Source: CAWFSE01 sp963697565
GTDB lineage: Bacteria > Actinomycetota > Actinomycetes > CAVWCF01
Length of the DNA stretch: 64,000 bases
Assembly: GCA_963697565.1 (NCBI GenBank)
Contig: CAVOOM010000007.1
Span: 434,001 to 498,000, forward strand
Reading direction: 5' to 3'
Shown here: positions 1 through 14,177 of the stretch, piece after piece
Position numbering within the stretch: position 1 is the first letter of the stretch
How the letters are laid out: each line of letters begins with the position of its first letter
Position numbers and translations under genes: made by a program
The notes under the pieces: generated by a model
Seen by the model: only the letters and a program-made list of their open reading frames with translations
Database searches by the model: none
What the model was told of the DNA's origin: nothing

Positions 1-2
1 CC

Positions 3-551
3 CCGACCTCCGCCGAGCGGATCGACGCGATCGGCGCGTACGGCGAGATCGACCTCGGCGGCGGGCGCACGCTGCAGGCACACCACGCACCGGGCCACGC
101 GAGCCACCACATCGGCCTGGTCGACTCGGCCACCGGCGACCTGTACGTCGGCGACGCCGCCGGCATCTGGATCCCCGAGACGCAGGACCTCCGGCCGACG
201 ACGCCCCCGCCGGACTTCGACCTGGCCTTGGCCCTCGACACCTTGGACCGCTTCCGGTCGTACCGGCCGACGAGGCTGCTGTTCAGCCACTTCGGCCCGG
301 TCTGCGAGGTGGATGAGGTGCTGCAGCGGTCCGCGGACGAGCTGCGCCTGTGGGTCGACCTCGTCAGCGAGGCGCGCAGCCAGGGGCTGGACGCCGAGCA
401 CACGGTCACGATGGTCCGGGCGCGGACGGCCGACCGCTATCGGGCGTTCACCGACGACCCGGCGCTCGTGGCGAAGTTCGAGCATCTCAACGCCGACGCG
501 GCCAACATCGCCGGAATCCTCAGGGCGCTCGACCGCGCAGAGTCGGCCTAG
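3..551 (+). CDS. MBL-fold metallo-hydrolase, C-terminal part (5' end outside window)
   Basis: The open frame runs in from the left edge, giving 182 visible residues and a TAG stop. It contains APGHASHHIGLVD followed by GDAAG, the pattern of metal-binding loops 3 and 4 of the metallo-beta-lactamase fold, and near residues 90-95 FSHFGP, which fits the last metal-ligand histidine of glyoxalase II-like hydrolases. The C-terminal helical tail is typical of the large MBL group of thioesterases and hydrolases. The substrate cannot be read from the sequence. Its stop overlaps the stop of the convergent downstream gene: both use the same CTAG. The family call is firm, the function is not. Confidence 0.85.
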   Translation, partial: PTSAERIDAIGAYGEIDLGGGRTLQAHHAPGHASHHIGLVDSATGDLYVGDAAGIWIPETQDLRPTTPPPDFDLALALDTLDRFRSYRPTRLLFSHFGPVCEVDEVLQRSADELRLWVDLVSEARSQGLDAEHTVTMVRARTADRYRAFTDDPALVAKFEHLNADAANIAGILRALDRAESA

Positions 552-1967
552 TCGAACGGCTCGGGGTCCCCCGATGCGGGCCGCTCGTCGAAGGCGCCAG
601 CCTCGTCGTCTTCGGCGATCTCGGCGAAGCTGAACCCCTCCAACTCCGCCAACCGCTCGGCGGCGTCGGTGTCCCCCTCGCGGTCGGCGTCCGCCGAGCG
701 GCCGAACCAGGTCATCGCCTCGTCGCGGCGACCGACCTCCAGCAGCGCCTCGGCGTACGCGTAGGCCAGCCGCGCCCACCACCCCTCCTCGACCCGACGG
801 CGCAACTCGGGGGTCTGCAGGGCGGTGACCGCGGCCTCGGGCTGGCCGAGGTCCCGGCGCGCGCCGGACACGACCATCCGCAGCTCGGCCCGCGCCGCGA
901 CGTCGAGCCGCTGGGCCTCCGGGGTCGAGGCGACGGCCAGTGCCCGGTCCGGCCGCCCGAGCCCGCGCTCGCAATCGGCCTCCATCGGCAGGTGGTCGAG
1001 CCGGCCGGACATCCGCCGGTAGGCGCGCAGATCGGCCAGCGCCTCGCCGTACTTGCCGGCGCCGTAGGCGGCGATGCCGCTCGCCTCGCGCACCACGGCC
1101 AACCGACTGCCAAACCGGCGCGCCGCCTGCGCGTGGGCGTAGGCCAGGTCCGGCTGGACACCCAGCAGCTCGCCGGTCATCACCAGGTGCCGGGCCACCA
1201 GGTCGCTGTGCACCTTGGACAGCGTGAGCAGCTCCCGGCGCACCTCGGGGTCCAGCTCCGAGCCGGTGATCTCGTCGGGGATCGGCGGACCCGCGTCGAG
1301 GGGAGCGCGATCCGAAGGCGGCCGCTCGGTGCGCGAACGATCCGCCGGCCCCCGCCCGCCCTCCCGCGGACCGCCCCGCGCATCAGATGAACGGCGAGGC
1401 GGCTGACCGCCGCTCCCCCGGCTCGAGCCGCCCCGCGCACCTGCCGCGGGCCCGGTCCGCGTCCCCTCGGGCTTGCCGCCGCGTGAGCCCGACCCCGACG
1501 GGCGGCCCGACGATCCGCTTCGCGTACCCGCGGCCGAGCCGCCGCGCTCATCTCGGCTCGACCCGCCGCGGCCGCCGCCGCCCGCCGAGCGGCCGCCTGA
1601 TCCGCCGGTCGTCGGGCGTCCCGAAGTCGGGCGCGCAGGTCCGCCGGTCCGTGAACCACCGCCGGACGCCGCACCTGAGCCCGACCCGGCCGGGCGGCCA
1701 GCGGCACTGGACGGCGGCCGACCAGATGAGCCGCCCCGGCCTCCGCCGGTCGAGGAGCCACCCCTCGACCCGCCCTTCGCCCCGCCCGTGGACCCGCTCT
1801 TGGCTCCGCCCTTCGACCCGCCCTTCGACCCGCCCTTCGCCGGCGGTCGACCGCCGGAGGCGCCGCGGCCGGCCCGCGCCCGAGGACCCTGATCGCGATC
1901 CGCCCCCCGAGGAGCGCTGGCCGCCCGCGGACCCGCCAGAACGAGGACCGTCTGCCTTGCCCGCCAT
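548..1967 (-). CDS. TPR-repeat protein with long Gly/Ser/Arg/Lys-rich N-terminal region (frameshifted)
   Basis: The C-terminal half (about 230 residues) is helical, with TPR-like repeats such as AYGAGKYGEALADLRAYRRM and WWARLAYAYAEALLEVGRRDEA, and ends in an acidic tail. The N-terminal half is extremely low in complexity: units of KGGSKGG, GGSSGRP and RGG-like stretches fill about 200 residues, giving a strongly basic disordered arm. I chose the ATG at 1967 because GGAGG lies five bases upstream and it opens MAGKADGPRSGG. That frame must shift by +1 between about 1855 and 1960 to join the TPR frame; about 472 residues result. Related TPR proteins occur widely in actinobacteria without assigned function. 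The basic arm suggests nucleic-acid or ribosome contact, which is inference. Confidence 0.75.
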
Positions 1968-2044
1968 AGGGACCTCCGTTGTCGCCGGCGCATCTGACGC
2001 CATCATGGTCGGCTGGGCCACAGGCGCAACCGTGCAGAACAAAG

Positions 2045-2080
2045 CAATGAGGGCCATCCCGACTGGGATGGCCCTCATTG
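2045..2080 (-). terminator. rRNA operon terminator hairpin
   Basis: A perfect 16-bp inverted repeat with a GACT loop lies 8 bases after the 5S gene. On the minus strand it is followed by CTTTGTTCTG, a short T-rich run. Placement and perfection fit the intrinsic terminator of the rRNA operon. Confidence 0.85.
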
Positions 2081-2088
2081 AAAGAATG

Positions 2089-2205
2089 TTCGGCGGCGTC
2101 CTACTCTCCCACGAGGTCCCCCTCGCAGTACCATCGGCGCTGTAGGGCTTAGCTTCCGGGTTCGGAATGGAGCCGGGCGTTTCCCCTACGCTATGGCCGC
2201 CGAAA
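2089..2205 (-). rRNA. rrf: 5S ribosomal RNA
   Basis: On the minus strand the sequence begins TTTCGGCGGCCATAGCG, carries the conserved block CCGAACCCGGAAGCTAAG, and ends GGGAGAGTAGGACGCCGCCG, whose last bases pair with the start. The length of about 117 bases fits actinobacterial 5S. It is the last gene of the rRNA operon, about 75 bases after 23S. Ends are placed by the closing helix and may be off by a few bases. Confidence 0.95.
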
Positions 2206-2248
2206 CTCTATTGAGATGTGGCCGTGTCCCGACCGTCTCTCGGGAACC

Positions 2249-2265
2249 GCACAGTGGACGCAAGC
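2249..2265 (-). other. 23S processing stem, 3' arm
   Basis: This 17-base block is the inverted complement of 5408-5424, with one mismatch that becomes a G-U pair in RNA. The two flank the 23S gene and would pair into a long stem of the RNase III type. Pairing extends outward over another ten or so bases with few mismatches. Confidence 0.7.
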
Positions 2266-2281
2266 GCAAATCTTGGTATGT

Positions 2282-7294
<5,013 letters not shown>

Positions 7295-7510
7295 TGTTTA
7301 TAGACACAACCGGGCAAGCCCGGCGTTGTCGACTCATTACGGAGGGCCCTCGGAAATGAGGGCACTCAGTTGGATCTCTAGCGAAGGGGACCCGGGCTGG
7401 CGAGCTCGGGCCCCATTTGCCAAAGGAATTTCCGCGACACGACTGAGCAGACCCGGATGGGCCTGCTGTCCCCGTGCCGACGGGGTTGTTGGCATTGACT
7501 TTCGGCACGC

Positions 7511-7528
7511 TGTTGAGTTCTCAAGGAG
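7511..7528 (-). promoter_or_regulatory. boxA-like element in the rRNA leader
   Basis: Minus strand CTCCTTGAGAACTCAACA. The core CTTGAGAACT recurs ahead of 23S at about 5425-5437. In actinobacteria this leader motif is associated with antitermination and processing of rRNA transcripts. Confidence 0.6.
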
Positions 7529-7581
7529 CGGACGCGCACCTGAGGCGGACCCTCGCGGGCCGTCTCCGGGGCAACCTCTCT

Positions 7582-7611
7582 AAGTTATCTGGGGCCGGGC
7601 TCCGGAGTCAA
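7582..7611 (-). promoter_or_regulatory. putative proximal rRNA promoter P2
   Basis: Minus strand: TTGACT (7611-7606), a 17-base spacer, then ATAACT (7588-7583). It lies about 290 bases before mature 16S and upstream of the boxA-like element, as expected for an rRNA operon promoter. Confidence 0.6.
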
Positions 7612-7738
7612 ATCCGGGGGCGGGGCCCCTCACCTCGCACGCGCAGGAGGCCATGGTCGAACCACGGCCATGCGGTGTGGGGTTCGCGCGAGACCGGCCA
7701 CCTCGTGGGCGTCCGTTCCTCTCGGCGCGACAAGGGCA

Positions 7739-7768
7739 ACCATACGGAGGCCGCCGCCCCAGCGTCAA
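7739..7768 (-). promoter_or_regulatory. putative distal rRNA promoter P1
   Basis: Minus strand: TTGACG (7768-7763), a 17-18 base spacer, then GTATGGT (7745-7739). The -35 is embedded in GATTTGAC, the same context as P2, which supports both. No transcript start is known. Confidence 0.5.
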
Positions 7769-7836
7769 ATCGGGGTCGCCGTGGTGGCATAGCCGCAGGT
7801 CAGCGGGTCGCGCGGCATCGACAACGGCTCCCCCGC

Positions 7837-9111
7837 TCAGGCGCGGTACTCCACGCCCGCGAAGGCCTTGCGGCCCCTGCGCAGCACGAGGAACCGCCCG
7901 CCGAGCCGGTCGGCGGCGACCGGCACCGCGGCGGGGTCCTCGACGCGGACGTTGTTGAGGTACGCCCCGCCCTCGGCCACCGTGCGGCGGGCGGCGCCCT
8001 TGCTGGCCGCCAGGCCGGTCGCCACGAGCAGGTCCGCGATCGTGGCCGCCGGGTCGGCGGCGACGAGGCCCGCCTCGCGCAGCGCCGCCTCAAGCGCGCC
8101 CGGCGGCAGCGCGGCGAGGTCGCCCTGCCCGAACAGCGCCCGGCTGGCCTGCTGGGCCGCCTCGAGCTCAACGGCCCCGTGCACCAGCGCGGTGAGGTCC
8201 TCGGCCAGGACGCGCTGGCCGGCCCGGGCCGCCGGCTGCGCGGCCACCTGCGCCTCGAGGTCCTCGATCTCGTCGCGGCCGCGGAAGGTGAAGTAGCGCA
8301 GCAGGCTCGGCACGTCGGCGTCGTCGACGTTGAGGAAGTACTGGTAGAAGGCGTAGGGCGAGGTGAGCCCGGGATCGAGCCACACGGCGCCGTCGGCGGT
8401 CTTGCCGAACTTCGTGCCGTCGGCCTTGGTGAGCAGGGTCGTCGAAACGGCATGGGCCAGCCCGTGCGGCGCCCCCGCCGTGACCCGGCGGATCAGGTCG
8501 ACGCCCGCCGTGATGTTGCCCCACTGGTCGCTGCCGCCGGTCTGCAGCACGCAGCCGTAGCGGCGGTAGAGCTCGAGGAAGTCCAGGGACTGCAGGATCT
8601 GGTAGCTGAACTCGGTGTACGAGATCCCGCCGGCCGCCAGCCGCGCGCTCACCGCCTCGCGGTCGAGCATCCGGTTGACCGGGAAGTGCTTGCCGATGTC
8701 GCGCAGCAGGTCGAGGGCCGACAGCTCAGCGGTCCAGTCGAGGTTGTTGACCATGGTCGCCGCGACCGGCCCGTCGAAGTCGAGGTAGCGCTCGACCTGC
8801 GAGCGGATCCTGGCGACCCAGGACTCGACGACCTCGGCCTCGTTCAGCACCCGCTCGCTGGTGCGCCCGGATGGGTCGCCGATGAGGCCCGTGGCCCCGC
8901 CGACCAGCCCGATCGGCCGGTGGCCCGCCTGCTGCAGCCGGCGCATGGTGATCAGCTGGCCGAGGTTGCCGAAGTGCAGGCTTGGGGCGGTCGGGTCGAA
9001 CCCGCAGTAGAAGGTCACCGGGCCGGCGTCCATCGCGGCGCGCAGGGCGTCCGGGTCGGTCGTCTGGGCCAGCACGCCGCGCCACTGCAGCTCGTCGAGG
9101 ATGTGCGTCAC
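7837..9111 (-). CDS. tyrS: tyrosyl-tRNA synthetase
   Basis: It charges tRNA-Tyr with tyrosine in the cytoplasm. The 424 residues are the usual bacterial length. The class I HIGH-type motif appears as HFGN at residues 46-49, within FDPTAPSLHFGNL, and the KMSKS-type loop as KFGKT near residue 240. The FDPTAPSLHFGNL form is typical of bacterial TyrRS. The C-terminal end (LNNVRVEDP to VLRRGRKAF) is an S4 RNA-binding domain. The GTG start at 9111 opens VTHILDELQWRG and overlaps the mpg stop as GTGA, so the pair is probably translationally coupled. The frame is intact. Confidence 0.96.
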   Translation of the reverse strand: MTHILDELQWRGVLAQTTDPDALRAAMDAGPVTFYCGFDPTAPSLHFGNLGQLITMRRLQQAGHRPIGLVGGATGLIGDPSGRTSERVLNEAEVVESWVARIRSQVERYLDFDGPVAATMVNNLDWTAELSALDLLRDIGKHFPVNRMLDREAVSARLAAGGISYTEFSYQILQSLDFLELYRRYGCVLQTGGSDQWGNITAGVDLIRRVTAGAPHGLAHAVSTTLLTKADGTKFGKTADGAVWLDPGLTSPYAFYQYFLNVDDADVPSLLRYFTFRGRDEIEDLEAQVAAQPAARAGQRVLAEDLTALVHGAVELEAAQQASRALFGQGDLAALPPGALEAALREAGLVAADPAATIADLLVATGLAASKGAARRTVAEGGAYLNNVRVEDPAAVPVAADRLGGRFLVLRRGRKAFAGVEYRA

Positions 9112-9735
9112 GCGCCCGATCCTCCCGCATCGCGGCCCCGCGCCCGGCCGCCGGGTCGGTAGGCGCTCACGGCCGGGTCGCCGGCGATCCAGAACCGCCA
9201 GGGGGTGTCGGCGGCCCGGACCACCCCCACCCGCGGGCCCGACTCGATCGTCGGGGCGGCGCCGGCCGGCCGGCCGCGGACGAGCAGCCGTGCGTCTGCG
9301 CCGAGCAGGTCCACGCCGTTGGCCGAGCCGTCCACCCCCAGCGCCTGCGCCAGTCGCGCCGGCCCGCGGGCCAGCTCGCGGGCCGTCGTCCGCCGCCGGG
9401 TCGCGTGCTCGGCCCCCACCACCACCTCTCCCGCGCGCAGCAGCACCGCGGCCGGGGTCCCCTCCCCCTCGCAGACGATGTTGAGGCACCAGTGCATGCC
9501 GTAGACGAAGTACGCGTAGAGCGTCCCGGGCGGCCCGTACATCGCCGCGTTGCGCGGCCGTGCGGCCGCGCCAGGCGTGCGAGGCGGGATCCTCGCCGCC
9601 CGCGTACGCCTCGACCTCGACCAGCCGGACCGCGACCACGCCCTCGTCGCTTCGGCTCTCCAGGACGCAGCCGAGCAGGTCCGGCGCCACCACCCACGGC
9701 GGCCGGGCGAAGAAGGACCGGCCGGCAGTCGGCCC
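9108..9735 (-). CDS. DNA-3-methyladenine glycosylase, AAG/MPG family (frameshifted)
   Basis: It is a base-excision repair enzyme removing alkylated purines. The N-terminal part reads FFARPPWVVAPDLLGCVL and VRLVEVEAYAGGEDPASHAWRG, holding the family's conserved EVEAY catalytic Glu region. The rest (MYGPPGTLYAYFVYGMHWC, then ARGPARLAQALGVDG) is in the next frame. A single extra base near 9550 separates them; removing it restores RTARNAAMYGPPG, matching the family. About 208 residues result, a normal length. The start codon is not resolved, because no good ATG or GTG precedes the conserved N-terminus after the argH stop. It sits between argH and tyrS, a common actinobacterial order. Confidence 0.88.
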
Positions 9736-9740
9736 GCGCT

Positions 9741-11164
9741 TCAGCGCTCGCTGCGGCCCACGAGCGGCCGGCCGCGATCTCGCGGCGCAGGGCCGCCAGC
9801 TGCTCGCGCCACGCGCACGGGGGCCGTCCCGCCGAACGCCGACCGCGCCTCCATCGACCCGCGGACGGTGAGCACCCCCATCACCTCGCGGGACAGCTGC
9901 GGGGAGATCTCCAGGAGCTGGTCCGGCGGTGAGGTCGGCGAGCTCGAGGCCGCGCGCCTCGCAGTACCGCACGCAGGAGCCCGCCACCTCGTGGGCGTCG
10001 CGGAAGGGCAGCCCCTGGCGCACCAGCCACTCGGCGATGTCGGTGGCGAGCGCGAAGCCCTCCGGGGCCGCGGCGGCCATGCGCTCGGTGTCGAACCGCA
10101 GCGTCTGCACCATTCCGGTCACCGCCGGGAGCACGAGCAGCAGCGTGTCGACGGCGTCGAAGACCGGCTCCTTGTCCTCCTGCAGGTCGCGGTTGTACGC
10201 GAACGGCAGGCCCTTGAGGGTGGCCAGCAACCCGGTCAGGTGGCCGATCAGCCGGCCGGCCTTGCCCCGCGCCAGCTCGGCGACATCGGGGTTCTTCTTC
10301 TGCGGCATGATCGACGAGCCGGTCGAGTACGCGTCGTCGAGCGCCGCCCAGCCGAACTCGCGCGAGGCCCACAGGCAGACCTCCTCCCCGATCCGCGAGA
10401 GGTGGACGCCGATCATCGCGGCGGCGAAGAGGAACTCCGCGGCGAAGTCGCGGTCGGACACCGCGTCGATGGAGTTGGCGATCGCCCCGTCGAACCCGAG
10501 CTCGGCCGCGGTCGCCAGCGGGTCGAGCGGGAGCGACGAGCCGGCCAGCGCGCCGGCGCCCGAGCGGCGAGTACGCCGTGCGGGCGTCCCAGTCGCGCAG
10601 CCGCTCGATGTCGCGGGCGAAGGCGTGGGCGTGCTTGGCCAGCTCGTGGCCGAACGACACCGGCTGGGCGTGCTGCAGGTGGGTGAAGCCGGGGGCGGCG
10701 GAGTCGACGTGGCGCTCGGCCTGGTCGACGAGCGCCTCCTGCAGATCGGCCAGGGCGAGGACCACGCGGCGGGACTCGGCGCGCAGGTAGAGCCGGAAGT
10801 CGGTCGCCACCTGGTCGTTGCGGCTGCGCCCGGCGCGGAGCTTGCCGCCGAGCGAGCCGAGCCGCTCGACCAGGCCGCGCTCCAGCGCGGTGTGCACGTC
10901 CTCGTCGGCCGGCGTCGGCGCGAAGTCCCCGCTGGCGACGTCGCGCTCGAGCCCGTCGAGGGCCTCCACCATCTGCGCGAGCTCGTCGTCGTCCAGCAGC
11001 CCGGCCCCGTGCAGGACGCGGGCGTGGGCCCGCGACGCGGCCAGGTCGTACGGCGCCAGCCGCCAGTCGAAGTGCACCGACAGGGACAGCGCGGCCAGCG
11101 CGTCGGCCGGCCCGCCCTCGAACCGGCCACCCCACAGCCGCAGCGAGCCGGGCTGCTCGGTCAC
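9741..11164 (-). CDS. argH: argininosuccinate lyase (frameshifted)
   Basis: This is the last step of arginine synthesis, splitting argininosuccinate to arginine and fumarate. The GTG start at 11164 lies one base after the argG stop. Family motifs are LWGGRFEGG (start), SRNDQVATD, THLQHAQPVSFGHEL and the signature GSSIMPQKKNPD. The reading frame gains one base near 10565, where removing it restores SPLGAGALAGSSLPLD, and another near 9925, restoring LTADQLLEISPQL. A third shift near 9810 is likely, because APVRVREQLAALRREI continues in another frame, so the exact C-terminus is uncertain. About 473 residues fit the family. Confidence 0.92.
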
Positions 11165-11165
11165 G

Positions 11166-12365
11166 TCAGCCCTTCCGCTGGTCGCGGGCCGCGGCCAGCC
11201 GGCTGGGCAGGCCCCACAGCTGCACGAAGCCCTTGGCCAGGGACTGGTCGAAGGTGTCGCCGGTGTCGTACGTGGCCAGGTTGAAGTCGTACAGCGACTC
11301 CTCGCTGCGCCGGCCGTTGACCGTCGCGCGCCCGCCGTGCAGCACCATCCGGATGTCCCCGGAGACGTGCTCGCTGGCCTCGTCGACGAAGCCGTCGAGG
11401 GCGTACTTGAGCGGCGAGAACCACAGCCCGTCGTAGACGAGCTCGCTCCAGCGCTGCTCGACGCCGCGCTTGAAGCGGGCCAGCTCGCGCTCGACGGTGA
11501 CGTTCTCGAGCTCGCGGTGGGCGGTGATCAGCGCGATGGCGCCCGGGGCCTCGTACACCTCGCGGCTCTTGATGCCGACCAGGCGGTCCTCGACGATGTC
11601 CAGCCGGCCGACCCCCTGGCCCCCGGCCCGCCGGTTGAGCTCCTCGATCGCCTGCAGCATCGTCACCGGGCGGCCGTCGATGGCGACCGGCTTGCCCTCG
11701 GCGAAGGTGATGATCACCTCGTCGGGGTCGCGCTGGACCGTGGGGTCCGAGGTGTACGAGTAGACGTCCTCGATGGGGGCGTTCCAGATGTCCTCGAGGA
11801 ACCCGGTCTCGACCGCGCGGCCCCAGACGTTCTGGTCGATGGAGTACGGCGACTTCTTGGTGACGTCGATGGGCAGGTCGTGCTGCTCGGCGTAGTCGAT
11901 GGCCTTGTCGCGCGTCAGGGCGAGGTCGCGCACCGGCGCCAGGCAGGACAGGTCGGGCGCGAGCGCGCCGATGCCGACCTCGAAGCGGACCTGGTCGTTG
12001 CCCTTGCCGGTGCAGCCGTGCGCCACGGTCGAGGCGCCGTGCTTCTTGGCCGCGTCGACGAGGTGCTTGACGATGACCGGCCGGCTGAGCGCCGACACCA
12101 GCGGGTAGTGGTCCATGTAGAGCGCGTTCGCCTTCAGCGCCGGCAGGCAGTACTCGTCGGCGAACTCGTCGCGGGCGTCGGCCACCTCGGCCTCGACGGC
12201 TCCGCAGGCCAGGGCGCGCTCGCGGATGACGTCGAGGTCCTCGCCGCCCTGCCCGACGTCGACGGCGACGGCGATCACCTCCGCGCCGGTCTGCTCGGCG
12301 ATCCAGCCGATGCCGACGGAGGTGTCGAGGCCTCCTGAGTAGGCGAGGACGACGCGCTCGGTCAC
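11166..12365 (-). CDS. argG: argininosuccinate synthase
   Basis: It condenses citrulline and aspartate with ATP in the arginine pathway. The 399 residues match the family. The N-terminal ATP pyrophosphatase loop AYSGGLDTSV is at residues 8-17, followed by AVDVGQGGEDL and the signature GCTGKGNDQVRFE. The GTG start at 12365 overlaps the argR stop as GTGA. The frame is intact from start to stop. argH follows after one base. Confidence 0.97.
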   Translation of the reverse strand: MTERVVLAYSGGLDTSVGIGWIAEQTGAEVIAVAVDVGQGGEDLDVIRERALACGAVEAEVADARDEFADEYCLPALKANALYMDHYPLVSALSRPVIVKHLVDAAKKHGASTVAHGCTGKGNDQVRFEVGIGALAPDLSCLAPVRDLALTRDKAIDYAEQHDLPIDVTKKSPYSIDQNVWGRAVETGFLEDIWNAPIEDVYSYTSDPTVQRDPDEVIITFAEGKPVAIDGRPVTMLQAIEELNRRAGGQGVGRLDIVEDRLVGIKSREVYEAPGAIALITAHRELENVTVERELARFKRGVEQRWSELVYDGLWFSPLKYALDGFVDEASEHVSGDIRMVLHGGRATVNGRRSEESLYDFNLATYDTGDTFDQSLAKGFVQLWGLPSRLAAARDQRKG

Positions 12366-12943
12366 GGGTGTGCTCCGTTCGATGGGGTGGTGCCGGGGTT
12401 GGGGTCGGGGGTCGGGTCGGTGGTGCGGTCGGTGGTCAGGTCGGCATCGCGGCCCTCGGCGAGGGCGAGGAAGGTGGCCGCCACCTCGGCGCCGCCCAGC
12501 GGCTCGCGGCAGACGAGCAGCACCGTGTCGTCGCCCGCGACGGTGCCGATCACCTGCGGCAGCAGGGTGTGGTCGACGGCGGAGGCGAGGTACTGGGCGG
12601 CGCCGGGGGGCGTACGCAGGACGACGAGGTTGCCGGAGGAGTCGGCCGAGACGAGCAGCTCCTCGCACAGCCGCGACAGCCGGGTGAGGCCCGCGTGCGC
12701 GTCGGGGTACGGCACCGGCGTGCGGTCGCCGCCTTCGGCCGGCACGGCGTAGACGAGGCCGTCGGGGGCCCTCAGCTTGATGGCGCCGAGCTCGTCGAGG
12801 TCGCGCGACAGCGTGGCCTGCGTGACCACCACCCCCTCGGCGGCGAGCAGGGCCGCGAGCTCGCCCTGGCTGCGGACGCGGTGGTGGCCCAGCAGGTCCA
12901 CGATGCGCTGGCGGCGCGCGGTCTTGGTGTGGGCGACGGCCAT
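12362..12943 (-). CDS. argR: arginine repressor
   Basis: It is the arginine-responsive transcription factor of the arg operon. The N-terminal winged helix shows KTARRQRIVDLLGHHRVRSQGELAALL and VTQATLSRDLDELGAIKL (SRDL recognition helix). The C-terminal hexamerisation and arginine-binding part has GTVAGDDTVLLVCR. The ATG at 12943 follows GGGGGAGGCGTG. The 193 residues exceed the usual 150-170 because of a Thr/Asp/Pro tail of about 30 residues before the stop. The upstream argD frame appears to run into it without a stop, but this is an artefact of one extra base in argD. Confidence 0.93.
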   Translation of the reverse strand: MAVAHTKTARRQRIVDLLGHHRVRSQGELAALLAAEGVVVTQATLSRDLDELGAIKLRAPDGLVYAVPAEGGDRTPVPYPDAHAGLTRLSRLCEELLVSADSSGNLVVLRTPPGAAQYLASAVDHTLLPQVIGTVAGDDTVLLVCREPLGGAEVAATFLALAEGRDADLTTDRTTDPTPDPNPGTTPSNGAHP

Positions 12944-14177
12944 CACGCCTCCCCCCGGGTCGCCGGGTCTGCCTCGGCGGCCGCGAGGCGCTGCGTCGAG
13001 CGCGGCGGGCAGCACCGCGAGGAAGTCGGCGACGTCGTCGTCGGTGAGCACGAGCGGGGGCGCCAGCCGGACGACATCGGGCGCGACCGCGTTGACCAGC
13101 ACGCCCCGGTCGCGCAGGGCGGCCTCGACGCCGGCCGCGATCGGCCGGGCCAACACGATGCCGAGCAGCAGCCCGCGGCCCCGCACTCCGGCGACCAGGG
13201 GGTGTCCGATCCCGTTGATGTCGGCGGCCAGTCCCTCGCCGAGCGCGGCCACCCGGGCGAGCAGCCCCTCGGACTCCACGGTGTCGAGGACCGCGAGGGC
13301 CGCCGCGCAGGAGACCGGGTTGCCGCCGAACGTGCTGCCGTGCGAGCCCGGCCCGAGCAGCCCGGCGGCGTCGCCGAAGGCCAGCAGGGCGCCGATGGGC
13401 AGCCCGCCGCCCAGCCCCTTCGCCAGGGTGACCAGATCGGGCTCGACTCCCTCGGCCTGGTACGCGAACCAGGTGCCGGTGCGCCCCACCCCGGTCTGCA
13501 CCTCGTCCAGCCAGAGCAGCGCCCCGTGCGCCCGGGCGGCCGCCTGCGCGGCGCGCAGGTAGCCCGCGGGGGGCACGACGACGCCGCCCTCGCCCTGGAT
13601 CGGCTCCAGCAGGATCGCCGCGGTCGTGTCGTCGACAGCCGCGGAGAGGGCCTCGATGTCGCCGTACGGCACGACGGCGACGTCGCCGGGCAGCGGGCGG
13701 AACGGGTCGGCCTTGGCCGGCTGCGCGGTCAGCGCGAGCGCGCCCATCGTGCGGCCGTGGAAGCCGCCCGCCGCGACGACGACGCGGGTGCGGCCGGTGC
13801 GGCGGGTCGCCTTGAACGCGGCCTCGTTGGCCTCCGCGCCGGAGTTGGCGAAGAAGACCCGCCCGGGCCGCCCGGCCAGCGCCAGCAGCCGCTCGGCCAG
13901 CCGGATCGGGGGTTCTGCGGCGTACAGGTTGGAGACGTGCCCCAACGTGGCGACCTGGGTCGGAGACCGCCTCGACGACGGCCGGGTGGGCGTGGCCGAG
14001 GGCGTTGACGGCGATGCCGGCCAGCAGGTCGAGGTAGCGCCGCCCGTCGGCGTCCCACACGTGGGCGCCCTGCCCGCGCACCAAGGCGAGCGACGGCGTG
14101 CCGTACGTCGGCAGGATCGAGGCACGCCAACGGTCGAGCAGCGGCGCGGCGCGGCCAGCCTCGGCAAGGGCGCTCAC
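12943..14177 (-). CDS. argD: acetylornithine aminotransferase (frameshifted)
   Basis: It is a pyridoxal-phosphate transaminase making N-acetylornithine. The N-terminus reads PTYGTPSLALVRGQGAHVWD; later motifs are FANSGAEANEAAFK, GGFHGRTMGALALT, LWLDEVQTGVGRTG and the PLP-lysine region LVTLAKGLGGGLPIGA. An extra base near 13965 separates EAVS from TQVATLGHVSNLYA. A second near 12997 hides the real end LDAALAAAEADPATRGEA, whose TGA overlaps the argR ATG as TGATG. Without the second correction argD and argR look fused. About 410 residues. The GTG start overlaps the argB stop. Confidence 0.93.

Noticed and set aside
1740..1860. CRISPR-like direct repeats in the first kilobases
   Set aside because: The repeats are in-frame Gly/Ser/Lys codons of the TPR protein, with no regular spacers.
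7474..9162. A 562-codon plus-strand open frame antisense to tyrS
   Set aside because: High GC content leaves the antisense frame open. The minus strand encodes an intact TyrRS with all motifs, and the plus-strand product is low-complexity Arg/Ala/Gly sequence. The same holds for long plus-strand frames opposite arg, pheT, car and glt genes.
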